Below are positions 1-5,654 of a stretch of DNA of 5,654 bases, in pieces. Made by a program: the position numbers and the translations under genes. The notes beneath the pieces were generated by a model. The model was not told the DNA's origin and did no database searches. It was given only the letters and a program-made list of their open reading frames with translations. The stretch lies in NCBI GenBank assembly GCA_026399445.1, contig JAPLRA010000450.1:1-5654 (forward strand), in the 5' to 3' direction. Positions within the stretch are counted from its first letter, which is position 1, and every line of letters begins with the position of its first letter. The DNA comes from Sulfuritalea sp. Its GTDB lineage: Bacteria; Pseudomonadota; Gammaproteobacteria; Burkholderiales; Rhodocyclaceae.

Positions 1-2190
1 GATCTGCATCATGTAGATTTCGGGATAGGTGATGCCCAGACGCACGCCACGGTGGCCGAGCATGGGGTTGACCTCGGACAGCGCACGGACCTTCTTGAGT
101 ATCTTTTCCTTCTTGTGGATTACGTCCTCCTCAAGATGGCTGTCCTTGAAATCCGACATGGCCAGCGACAGCTTGCTCAGACCGTCCGAATACTGCTGGT
201 ACAGCTTCGGATTGAGCAGCTTGAGGGTTTCCGGCAATTCTTCCAGTGCCTTGATCGAATCGCGCAAATGGTGCAGGTGGGCGATTTCCAGTTCCAGCTG
301 CGCAGTTGTCGGCAGGAACTCGTGCATTGGCGGGTCAAGCAGGCGTACCGTCACCGGCAGGCCTTTCATGGCCTTGAAGATGCCCTTGAAGTCCGCACGC
401 TGGATCGGCAGCAAGCGATCCAGTGCCGCCTGGCGCTCCTCGACGGATTCGGCGAGGATCATCTCCTGCACGATGGGCAGGCGATCGGAACTGTTGAACA
501 TGCGCTCGGTGCGGCACAAGCCGATGCCCATGGCGCCGAAAACCCGCGCGCGCGCGGCGTCGTCAGGCGTGTCGGCGTTGGCCATTACCCTGAGCCGTGC
601 GACGTTGTCGGCCCATCCCAGCAGGGTTTCCATGTCTTCTGAAAATACCGCTTCGACCGTGGGAACTTCGCCCGCATAGACCTTGCCGGTACTGCCGTCG
701 ATGGTGATCACGGCACCTTCATGCAGCGTGGTTTCGCCGATGATGGCGCGGCGCGCTGTATCGGAGATTACGATGGCTTCGCAACCCGATACGCAGGGTT
801 TGCCCATGCCGCGCGCCACCACCGCCGCATGCGAAGTCTTGCCGCCGCGGCTGGTCAGAATGCCCTGTGCCTGAAAGAAGCCGTGGATGTCTTCGGGCTT
901 GGTTTCCTCACGGACGAGAATGATGCGCTCCCCTGCCCGGCCGCGCTCTTCCGCCGTGTCGGCATCGAACACGATCTTGCCCGAGGCAGCGCCGGGCGAA
1001 GCCGGCAAACCGGTAGCCAGCGGCTTTCCCTTGAAATCGGCCGCGAGCTGGGGTGCCAGCATCTGCTCCAGCAGCATCGGATCAATCCGCATCAGGGCTT
1101 TCTCGCGGGTGATCAGACCCTCACGGTGCATTTCGACCGAGGTGCGCAACATGGCCCGTGCATTCATCTTGCCATTGCGCGTTTGCAGACAGTAGAGCGT
1201 GCCCTTCTCGATGGTGAATTCAAAGTCCTGCACTTCGGCATAATGTGTTTCGAGACGCGTATGCAGTTCCTGCAACTGCCGGTAGATTTCCGGCATTTCC
1301 TGTTCCATTTCTGCAATTGCCTTCGGCGTGCGAATGCCGGCCACCACATCTTCGCCCTGGGCATTGACCAGGTATTCGCCGTAGATGATGTTTTCGCCGG
1401 TGCCGGGATTGCGCGTGAAGCCCACGCCGGTGCCCGAATCGTTGCCCATGTTGCCGAAGACCATGGTGCAGATGTTCACGGCGGTACCGCTGGCCATTTC
1501 CTTGGTGATCTTGAACTGTCGGCGATAGTCGATGGCGCGCTTGCCGTTCCAGGAGCGGAACACCGCGCCAATGGCGATCTCCAACTGCTGGTAGGGATCC
1601 TCAGGGAAGGGTTTGCCGGTATGCCGTTGGACGATGGCAAGGAACTCGTTGGCCAGTTCGGCCAGATGCTCCGTCTTCAGATCAACATCCTGACTGGCGC
1701 CGTAGCGGGTCTTGACCAGCGTCATCGCGGCATCAAAATGCTCGTCGCCAATACCGAGGGCAATCTTGCCGAAAAGCTGGATGAAACGACGCCAGGCGTC
1801 GTAGCCGAACCGCGGGTTGCCGGTCAGGGCGATCAGACCCTTGAGCGTGGTCGGGTTGAGGCCGAGGTTGAGGATGGTGTCCATCATGCCCGGCATCGAC
1901 ATGGAGGAACCCGAGCGCACTGAAACGAGCAGCGGATTCTCGGCGCCGCCAAAAGTCTTGCCGGTTTTTTTCTCCAGCGCTTTCATGTGCGCGAGAGTCT
2001 CGTCCATTGCGCCGTCGGGCAGACGGTCCTTTTCCAGGAAGGAGAGGCAGGCATCCGTGGTAATCACGAAGCCAGGCGGCACATTGAGGCCGATCTGCGT
2101 CATCTCGCACAAGTTGGCGCCCTTGCCACCCAGCAGCATCTTGTTCTTGCCGTCGCCTTCCTCGAAAGCAAATACCCATTGCCGTTTCAT
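1..2190 (-). CDS. ppdK: Pyruvate, phosphate dikinase, N-terminal 730 residues (3' end outside window)
   Basis: PPDK interconverts pyruvate + ATP + Pi and PEP + AMP + PPi in the cytoplasm, through a phosphohistidine that swings between two active sites. The frame is open without a stop from the ATG at 2190 to the left edge. Visible in order: the N-terminal ATP-grasp domain with GGKGANL (about residues 22-28), VRSGSSMSMPGMMDT (about 91-105), NAQGEDVVAG, and LQTRNGK (335-341); the swivelling phosphohistidine domain with GGKTSHAAVVARGMG, catalytic His454 and the adjacent Thr452 that is the usual target of the PPDK regulatory kinase/phosphorylase; then the start of the PEP/pyruvate barrel with GLCRTE (Arg560), VRLLDPP (Arg616) and LGHRGVRLGITYPE. 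The catalytic cysteine near residue 830 and the last 140 or so residues lie beyond the window; the family is usually about 870-900 residues. The start is supported by a ribosome binding site 8 nt upstream. PEP synthase is excluded by the PPDK-type ATP-grasp and RTSH/KTSH context. Confidence 0.97.
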   Translation of the reverse strand, partial: MKRQWVFAFEEGDGKNKMLLGGKGANLCEMTQIGLNVPPGFVITTDACLSFLEKDRLPDGAMDETLAHMKALEKKTGKTFGGAENPLLVSVRSGSSMSMPGMMDTILNLGLNPTTLKGLIALTGNPRFGYDAWRRFIQLFGKIALGIGDEHFDAAMTLVKTRYGASQDVDLKTEHLAELANEFLAIVQRHTGKPFPEDPYQQLEIAIGAVFRSWNGKRAIDYRRQFKITKEMASGTAVNICTMVFGNMGNDSGTGVGFTRNPGTGENIIYGEYLVNAQGEDVVAGIRTPKAIAEMEQEMPEIYRQLQELHTRLETHYAEVQDFEFTIEKGTLYCLQTRNGKMNARAMLRTSVEMHREGLITREKALMRIDPMLLEQMLAPQLAADFKGKPLATGLPASPGAASGKIVFDADTAEERGRAGERIILVREETKPEDIHGFFQAQGILTSRGGKTSHAAVVARGMGKPCVSGCEAIVISDTARRAIIGETTLHEGAVITIDGSTGKVYAGEVPTVEAVFSEDMETLLGWADNVARLRVMANADTPDDAARARVFGAMGIGLCRTERMFNSSDRLPIVQEMILAESVEERQAALDRLLPIQRADFKGIFKAMKGLPVTVRLLDPPMHEFLPTTAQLELEIAHLHHLRDSIKALEELPETLKLLNPKLYQQYSDGLSKLSLAMSDFKDSHLEEDVIHKKEKILKKVRALSEVNPMLGHRGVRLGITYPEIYMMQI

Positions 2191-2198
2191 CACTACTT

Positions 2199-2204
2199 CT
2201 CCTT
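2199..2204 (-). promoter_or_regulatory. Ribosome binding site of ppdK
   Basis: AAGGAG on the minus strand, 8 nt before the ATG at 2190. It is a near-consensus Shine-Dalgarno sequence and fixes the ppdK start at MKRQWVF, which matches the usual PPDK N-terminus. Confidence 0.85.
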
Positions 2205-2245
2205 GTTGTCGGACCACTGGATTGCCGCTGTGCACCAAAACCGCA

Positions 2246-2275
2246 AGTCTAGCGTTTCTGGAAGGCATAGTTCAA
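2246..2275 (-). promoter_or_regulatory. Candidate sigma-70 promoter for ppdK
   Basis: On the minus strand TTGAAC (2275-2270) is followed after 18 bp by TAGACT (2251-2246); each matches the -35 and -10 consensus at four of six bases. Transcription would begin near 2240 and give a leader of roughly 50 nt before ppdK. It is a motif match by eye only; no operator was recognised. Confidence 0.4.
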
Positions 2276-2509
2276 AAAAATGCGGAATCGGGAATCACTT
2301 TTCTATATTCACGGGAATTCCATCCGGACGCAAGATGCGTTAAATTGCGAAATAGTGATCGGCTGTCTCCCGATTTGCACGTTTTCGCCGACCGGTGGTT
2401 TTCTTTTTGCTCTTCTGCAACAGGTTTTTTGGTCGCGTCCGCTTTGTTTAACGCCGAGAGGGCTGACGTTAGCTTCCACTGAAACTTGGTTTTCTGAGTA
2501 CAGGCCACT

Positions 2510-3214
2510 ATGGATATCGTCAAACAAAAACAAATCAGGGAATGGACCTTGCTCGGACTGGTGGGGGCGATGGCGCTGGTCGCCAATCTTCCGCCGCGAG
2601 TGCTCGGCAGTATCGGAGTCGAATCCAGCCTTCTCATGGGTGTATTGGGCCTGATGGTGGTCCTTGCCCTGTTTCTCTACGTCAGGTTTTTCTTTTTTCT
2701 CTTGTACGCGCTGCTCGCCGTGGGCGCCAATCTGCCCGAAAAATGGGCTGAGAGCCTCGGCGTCAGCCAGACACCGCTGCTCTTTGCCTTGGTTGTCATG
2801 GTCATCCTGTCCCTTGCCAACTACAGCGCCAAGCTGGTGCCAACGGGACTGGAACCGAAGAAACGCAAGGCAAATCCCGAAGCGACCAAGGTCCTGCTCC
2901 ACTCCATCGAGCGCGGCAATCTTCCCTACGTCAATACGGTGCTGACGATGGATTTCGATCTCGATACGATCGACGAGCAGGACATGACGCCGCTGATGCA
3001 CGCTGCGAAGCATGGCAATCTCAAGATAGTCCAAGCGCTGCTCAAGCGCGGGGCATCGCCTTTATTGACAGGCCCCGCCGGACGGGCTTCCGATGTAGCG
3101 CTACAGAACAATTTTCCGGCTATTACCGAATGCCTGAAACGGGCCGAAGATGCGGCTGAAGCGGCTCAGCAGGCGGCATCCCAGCCGCAACCCGGCTCTG
3201 CTGTGGTTGCCTAG
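2510..3214 (+). CDS. Membrane-anchored ankyrin-repeat protein of unknown function
   Basis: A 234-residue protein. The N-terminal half is strongly hydrophobic: one membrane segment at about 12-28, a long apolar stretch at 41-75 that is probably two helices (a lone Arg59 lies in the middle, followed by four Phe), and another at 88-104. A basic stretch KKRK at 117-120 follows, which by the positive-inside rule puts the C-terminal half in the cytoplasm. Residues 124-212 form about three ankyrin repeats; the clearest is 157-189, with the hallmark TPLMHAAKHGN and VQALLKRGASP. The end (213-234) is Ala/Gln-rich and probably disordered. Ankyrin repeats bind proteins, so this may be a membrane docking protein, but no partner is visible. 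An in-frame TGA at 2495-2497 leaves the ATG at 2510 as the first start; the ribosome binding site is weak (CAGG, 5 nt upstream). It is divergent from ppdK and ends 8 bp from the guaA stop. It is not recognised as a named gene. Confidence 0.85.
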   Translation: MDIVKQKQIREWTLLGLVGAMALVANLPPRVLGSIGVESSLLMGVLGLMVVLALFLYVRFFFFLLYALLAVGANLPEKWAESLGVSQTPLLFALVVMVILSLANYSAKLVPTGLEPKKRKANPEATKVLLHSIERGNLPYVNTVLTMDFDLDTIDEQDMTPLMHAAKHGNLKIVQALLKRGASPLLTGPAGRASDVALQNNFPAITECLKRAEDAAEAAQQAASQPQPGSAVVA

Positions 3215-3222
3215 ACCGATTT

Positions 3223-3525
3223 CTATTCCCACTCGATGGTCGCTGGCGGCTTGCCCGAAATATCGTAGACGACGCGGTTGATACCGCGCACTTCGTTAAT
3301 GATGCGGTTTGAAACCTTGCCCAGCAGACTGTGCGGCAATTCGGCCCACTGGGCCGTCATGAAATCCTGAGTTTCAACCGCACGCAGAGCCACTACATAT
3401 TCGTAGGTGCGTCCGTCACCCATTACGCCAACACTCTTTACCGGTAGGAAGACGGCGAAGGCTTGGCTGGTTTTCTCATACCAACCGGCGGCGCGTGTCG
3501 TACCAGTCGGCGGCGCGCAGTTCAT
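3223..3525 (-). pseudogene. guaA: 3' remainder of guaA (GMP synthase dimerization domain), out of frame with the 5' part
   Basis: This reading frame encodes the last part of the GMP synthase C-terminal dimerization/XMP-binding domain. It runs from AAGWYEKTSQAF through FLPVKSVGVMGDGR and VSNRIINEV to the canonical C-terminus KPPATIEWE. It lies one frame away from the upstream 389-codon segment because of a 22-bp tandem duplication at 3474-3517. The ATG at 3525 is only the first Met of this frame: residues 2-11 have no likeness to GMP synthase, and there is no Shine-Dalgarno sequence before it, so independent translation is unlikely. The C-terminal residues contribute to XMP binding in the family, so the upstream piece alone should not be functional. 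With the duplication removed, the full gene (3223-4645) would encode 466 residues, against 525 in E. coli. The gene ends 8 bp from the convergent ankyrin gene. Identity is certain; whether the break is real is not. Confidence 0.9.
3474..3517 (-). repeat. 22-bp imperfect tandem duplication that shifts the guaA frame
   Basis: Two adjacent 22-bp units lie head to tail on the minus strand: copy 1 at 3517-3496 and copy 2 at 3495-3474. Both begin CGCGCCGCCG and they match at 18 of 22 positions; the differences are at unit positions 11, 12, 18 and 21. Because 22 is not a multiple of three, guaA is thrown out of frame and meets TGA at 3478-3476. Deleting copy 2 gives A-A-D-W-Y-D-K-T-S-Q-A-F, close to the E. 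coli ADLYDK stretch; deleting copy 1 gives A-A-G-W-Y-E-K-T-S-Q-A-F. Both are readable GMP synthase sequence. Confidence 0.9.
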
Positions 3526-4645
3526 CGATGAAGATCGCGTCGGCGCGGCGCAGCAGGTCGGCGAATTCGGCTTTCACTTCACCCAGGATGCGCACGCCGA
3601 GGCCGGGGCCGGGGAAGGGATGGCGATAGACCATCTCGTGCGGCAGGCCTAGCGCCACGCCGAATTCACGCACTTCGTCCTTGAACAGTTCGCGCAAGGG
3701 CTCGAGCAGCTTCAGGTTCAACGTTTCCGGCAGGCCACCGACATTGTGGTGGCTCTTGATGGCATGCGCTTTCTTGGTTTTCCCTCCCGCGGACTCGATC
3801 ACATCGGGATAAATGGTGCCCTGTGCCAGCCATCGTGCGTTGGGCAGCTTCTGCGCTTCGGCCTGGAATACTTCGACGAATTCGCGACCGATGATTTTGC
3901 GTTTCTGTTCCGGATCGGCGACGCCCTTCAGGTGTCCCATGAACTGATTCACCGCATCGACATGGATCACCTTGACGCCGAGGTTGCGGGCAAAGGTATC
4001 CATAACCTGCACGCCTTCGTTGAGGCGCAGTAGCCCGTTATCGACGAAAACGCAGGTCAGTTGATCGCCGATAGCACGATGCAGCAACGCCGCCACCACG
4101 GAGGAATCGACGCCGCCGGAAAGGCCGAGGATCACCTCTTCGGCGCCTACCTGGTCGCGCACCTTGGCGATCGCCTCTTCGACGTAGTTGGGCATATTCC
4201 AGTCACCGCGACACCCACAGATATCGCGGACGAAGCGGGTGTAGATCTCGCGCCCCTTGAGTGTGTGCGTGACTTCCGGGTGGAACTGCACGGCGTAGAA
4301 GCCGCGTGCTTCGTCGGCCATGGCCGCGATCGGCGTGGATTCATTGCTGCCTATGATCTTGAAGCCCGGTGGCAACTGCGTCACCTTGTCGCCGTGGCTC
4401 ATCCAGACTTCGAGCGGCACGCCCAGTTCGAACACGATTTGCGGCGCCTTCCATTCCTCGGCCTCGTAGACGGAATTGGGCCCGCCGGAAAGGATGATGC
4501 CCTGTGGATTGAATTCGCGGATGAAGTCTTCGCTGACGTCGAAGGGATGTAGTTCGCAATACACCTGCTGCTCGCGTACGCGCCGGGCAATGAGTTGCGC
4601 GACCTGTGAGCCGAAGTCTAGGATGAGGATTTTCTGGTGGGCCAT
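3476..4645 (-). CDS. guaA: GMP synthase (glutamine-hydrolysing), 5' 389 codons, frameshifted and internally deleted
   Basis: GuaA amidates XMP to GMP using ATP and glutamine, the last step of GMP synthesis. The N-terminal class I amidotransferase domain shows ILDFGSQ (8-14), LSGGP (52-56) and the His/Glu of VQFHPEVTHT (His122, Glu124). Between GVP (75-77) and LEVWMSHGDK (78-87) about 55 residues present in other GMP synthases are missing, including the GxCYG nucleophile cysteine (Cys86 in E. coli). The ATP pyrophosphatase domain is normal: LSGGVDSS P-loop (175-182), FVDNGLLR, QGTIYPDVIES, KSHHNVGGLP and HPFPGPGLG. The dimerization domain begins normally (RRADAIFIDEL) but the frame breaks after WYD (381-383), ending in six unrelated residues and TGA. 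The ATG at 4645 is the earliest start, since an in-frame TAG lies at 4657-4655; the ribosome binding site is weak (TAGG). guaB lies 59 bp upstream on the same strand. As written the product should be inactive; sequence error remains possible. Confidence 0.9.
   Translation of the reverse strand: MAHQKILILDFGSQVAQLIARRVREQQVYCELHPFDVSEDFIREFNPQGIILSGGPNSVYEAEEWKAPQIVFELGVPLEVWMSHGDKVTQLPPGFKIIGSNESTPIAAMADEARGFYAVQFHPEVTHTLKGREIYTRFVRDICGCRGDWNMPNYVEEAIAKVRDQVGAEEVILGLSGGVDSSVVAALLHRAIGDQLTCVFVDNGLLRLNEGVQVMDTFARNLGVKVIHVDAVNQFMGHLKGVADPEQKRKIIGREFVEVFQAEAQKLPNARWLAQGTIYPDVIESAGGKTKKAHAIKSHHNVGGLPETLNLKLLEPLRELFKDEVREFGVALGLPHEMVYRHPFPGPGLGVRILGEVKAEFADLLRRADAIFIDELRAADWYDTRRRLV
4409..4417 (-). 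other. Junction of an apparent 165-bp in-frame deletion in guaA
   Basis: The codons for Pro77 (4417-4415), Leu78 (4414-4412) and Glu79 (4411-4409) join two parts of the amidotransferase domain that are about 55 residues farther apart in E. coli GuaA. The missing stretch starts just before the GVCYGMQ nucleophile motif and ends just before the LDVWMSHGDK motif. The length agrees on two counts: direct alignment to the remembered E. coli sequence, and the 466-residue repaired length against about 521 expected after allowing for a shorter N-terminus. The exact breakpoint cannot be fixed without an intact relative. Confidence 0.8.
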
Positions 4646-4664
4646 GGCTGGAGCCTATGAAATA

Positions 4665-4690
4665 ACAAAGGCGGCCGCAGCCGCCTTTGT
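4665..4690 (-). terminator. Hairpin in the guaB-guaA spacer, terminator-like
   Basis: A perfect 11-bp inverted repeat, ACAAAGGCGGC and GCCGCCTTTGT, is separated by a 4-nt loop. Read on the minus strand, the stem starts 14 nt after the guaB stop and is followed by TATTTCATAGG, a broken rather than clean T run, ending 19 nt before the guaA ATG. It could be an intrinsic terminator or attenuator that lowers guaA expression relative to guaB, or an mRNA-stabilising structure after guaB. The stem is certain; the role is inferred. Confidence 0.6.
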
Positions 4691-4704
4691 CGTCGGTAAA
4701 GGAA

Positions 4705-5654
4705 TCAATCGATATGGTAGTTCGGTGCTTCCTTGGTGATCTGCACGTCATGCACATGCGATTCGCGGATGCCGGCCGAGGTGATTTCGACAAACTCCGC
4801 CCTCGCCCGCATTTCGTCGATCGTGGCACAGCCGACGTAGCCCATCGACGAGCGCAGGCCGCCCATCAACTGATGGATCACGGCGGTCACCGGCCCCTTG
4901 TAGGGCACGCGGCCTTCGATGCCTTCCGGCACCAGCTTTTCGACATTGGCGTCGGAATCCTGGAAGTAGCGATCGGCCGCACCGTCCTTCATTGCACCGA
5001 GGCTGCCCATGCCGCGATAGGCCTTGTAGGAGCGCCCCTGATACAGCACGGTTTCACCGGGAGCCTCTTCGGTGCCGGCAAACAGGCCGCCGAGCATGAC
5101 GGAATTGGCGCCGGCCGCGATGGCCTTGGAAATATCACCCGAGAAACGAATGCCGCCGTCGGCAATCAGTGGTATGCCGCCGGCAGCCAGTGCGTTGGCG
5201 ACCATTTCCACCGCTGTTATCTGCGGCACGCCAACGCCGGCGACGATGCGCGTGGTGCAGATCGAGCCGGGGCCGATGCCGACCTTGACGCCGTCGGCCC
5301 CGTGATCGACGAGCGCCTTGGCAGCGCTCGCCGTAGCGATGTTGCCGCCGATGACCTCCACCTGCGGAAAGTTTTTCTTGACCCACTGCACGCGCTTCAG
5401 CACGCCTTCGGAATGGCCGTGGGCGGTATCGACCACGATCACATCGACGCCGGCTTCGGCCAGCAACTCGACGCGTTCCTCAGTGCCCTCGCCGACGCCA
5501 ACGGCGGCGCCGACCCGCAGGTGGCCCTGCTCGTCCTTGCAGGCAAACGGATGTTCGCTTGATTTCAGAATGTCCTGGACCGTCACCAGACCGCGCAACT
5601 GGAACGCAGCATTGACCACCAGCACGCGCTCAAGGCGGTGCTTGTGCATCAGGG
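4705..5654 (-). CDS. guaB: Inosine-5'-monophosphate dehydrogenase, C-terminal part (5' end outside window)
   Basis: IMPDH oxidises IMP to XMP with NAD+, the committed step toward GMP, in the cytoplasm. The frame runs from the right edge (reading L-M-H-K-H-R) to TGA at 4707-4705 with no break, about 316 codons of a protein usually near 488. Counting from the Met at 5649: the end of the second CBS domain (1-30, ERVLVV and LRGLVTVQDI); the (beta/alpha)8 barrel with VVDTAHGHS (72-80), GGNIAT (101-106) and the catalytic loop GIGPGSICTTR with Cys131; the phosphate-binding IADGGIR (162-168); SVMLGGLFAGTEE; YRGMGSLGAM (211-220); and the mobile flap with the Arg-Tyr dyad ADRYFQ (Arg227, Tyr228). It ends in the typical SHVHDVQITKEAPNY. 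All catalytic residues in view are present. It precedes guaA on the same strand, consistent with a guaBA operon. The start codon and most of the CBS pair are not visible. Confidence 0.97.
   Translation of the reverse strand, partial: LMHKHRLERVLVVNAAFQLRGLVTVQDILKSSEHPFACKDEQGHLRVGAAVGVGEGTEERVELLAEAGVDVIVVDTAHGHSEGVLKRVQWVKKNFPQVEVIGGNIATASAAKALVDHGADGVKVGIGPGSICTTRIVAGVGVPQITAVEMVANALAAGGIPLIADGGIRFSGDISKAIAAGANSVMLGGLFAGTEEAPGETVLYQGRSYKAYRGMGSLGAMKDGAADRYFQDSDANVEKLVPEGIEGRVPYKGPVTAVIHQLMGGLRSSMGYVGCATIDEMRARAEFVEITSAGIRESHVHDVQITKEAPNYHID

Larger units (their letters stand above)
2191..2509. other. Divergent intergenic region between ppdK and the ankyrin gene
   Basis: This 319-bp stretch separates two divergently read genes and must carry the promoters of both, unless the ankyrin gene is read from elsewhere. 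It is visibly richer in A+T than the genes, with A and T runs at 2274-2280, 2398-2408 and 2424-2430. Besides the ppdK promoter candidate it contains small inverted repeats: ACGCA-AGA-TGCGT (2328-2340) and ATCGG-7 nt-CCGAT (2358-2374). Neither is strong enough to name as an operator or terminator. No convincing -35/-10 pair was found for the plus strand; TATATT at 2304-2309 is a good -10 by itself but lacks a -35 at the right distance. Open frames here have no coding character. Confidence 0.6.

Noticed and set aside
499..840. Lys451 where many PPDKs have Met (GGMTSHA), and Arg563 where some have His (RTEHMF)
   Set aside because: Both flank rather than form the catalytic residues; I take them as lineage variation. 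All key residues in view (His454, Arg560, Arg616) are present.
721..1923. A 400-codon open frame on the plus strand opposite ppdK
   Set aside because: The minus strand encodes unmistakable PPDK motifs over the whole stretch; the opposite frame is open because of third-position GC bias, and its translation has the His/Arg/Gly-rich look of a shadow frame.
2328..2374. Small inverted repeats ACGCA-AGA-TGCGT and ATCGG-7-CCGAT as operators or terminator
   Set aside because: Five-base arms occur readily by chance in 319 bp, and neither has a T run or a position relative to a known promoter that supports a role.
1817..2482. A 221-codon plus-strand frame covering the start of ppdK and the intergenic region
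   Set aside because: It is mostly antisense to the PPDK N-terminus, and its intergenic tail shows no protein-like pattern.
2309..3034. A 241-codon minus-strand frame opposite the ankyrin gene
   Set aside because: The plus frame shows coherent membrane helices and ankyrin hallmarks; the minus product is a charged, low-complexity shadow and extends into non-coding DNA.
3474..3525. Programmed ribosomal frameshift or two-subunit GMP synthase as explanation of the split guaA
   Set aside because: There is no slippery heptamer with a downstream structure at the break, and no ribosome binding site before the second ORF. Two-subunit GMP synthases split between the amidotransferase and ATP pyrophosphatase domains, not within the dimerization domain.
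4687..5562. A 291-codon plus-strand frame opposite guaB, and similar frames opposite guaA
   Set aside because: They overlap conserved IMPDH and GMP synthase coding sequence and have no recognisable motifs or ribosome binding sites.

Overview
The window holds four housekeeping-type loci, two of them running off the ends. Going by the wording of the proteins (IMP dehydrogenase, GMP synthase, PPDK), the high GC content of the genes and the guaB-guaA order, this looks like a betaproteobacterium, perhaps of the Rhodocyclales/Nitrosomonadales type. That placement is inferred from memory of these families, not from a search.

Layout. (1) From the left edge to 2190, minus strand, is the first 730 codons of ppdK (pyruvate, phosphate dikinase); the C-terminal part lies beyond the window. 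It has a good ribosome binding site and a plausible promoter in the 319-bp gap that follows. (2) 2191-2509 is a non-coding gap between divergent genes. (3) 2510-3214, plus strand, encodes a 234-residue membrane protein with a cytoplasmic-type ankyrin-repeat tail and no known function. (4) 3223-4645, minus strand, is guaA (GMP synthase), tail-to-tail with the ankyrin gene (8 bp apart). (5) 4705 to the right edge, minus strand, is the 3' two thirds of guaB (IMP dehydrogenase), upstream of guaA. An 11-bp perfect hairpin sits in the 59-bp guaB-guaA spacer.

guaB and guaA form the two-step branch IMP -> XMP -> GMP and are probably co-transcribed. PPDK interconverts pyruvate and PEP and has no direct link to guanine synthesis; the ankyrin gene shares only a divergent upstream region with it.

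The most notable feature is that guaA carries two independent lesions. First, an apparent in-frame deletion of about 55 codons (165 bp) removes the nucleophile elbow of the glutamine amidotransferase domain, including its catalytic cysteine. Second, a 22-bp imperfect tandem duplication (18 of 22 bases identical) near the 3' end shifts the frame and splits the gene into a 389-codon ORF and an out-of-frame remainder. Removing either copy restores a normal GMP synthase C-terminus. The two copies differ at four positions, and each reads as a valid allele. That makes an assembly join between two strain variants at least as likely as a true mutation. No CRISPR array, mobile element, tRNA, rRNA or novel multigene system was seen.
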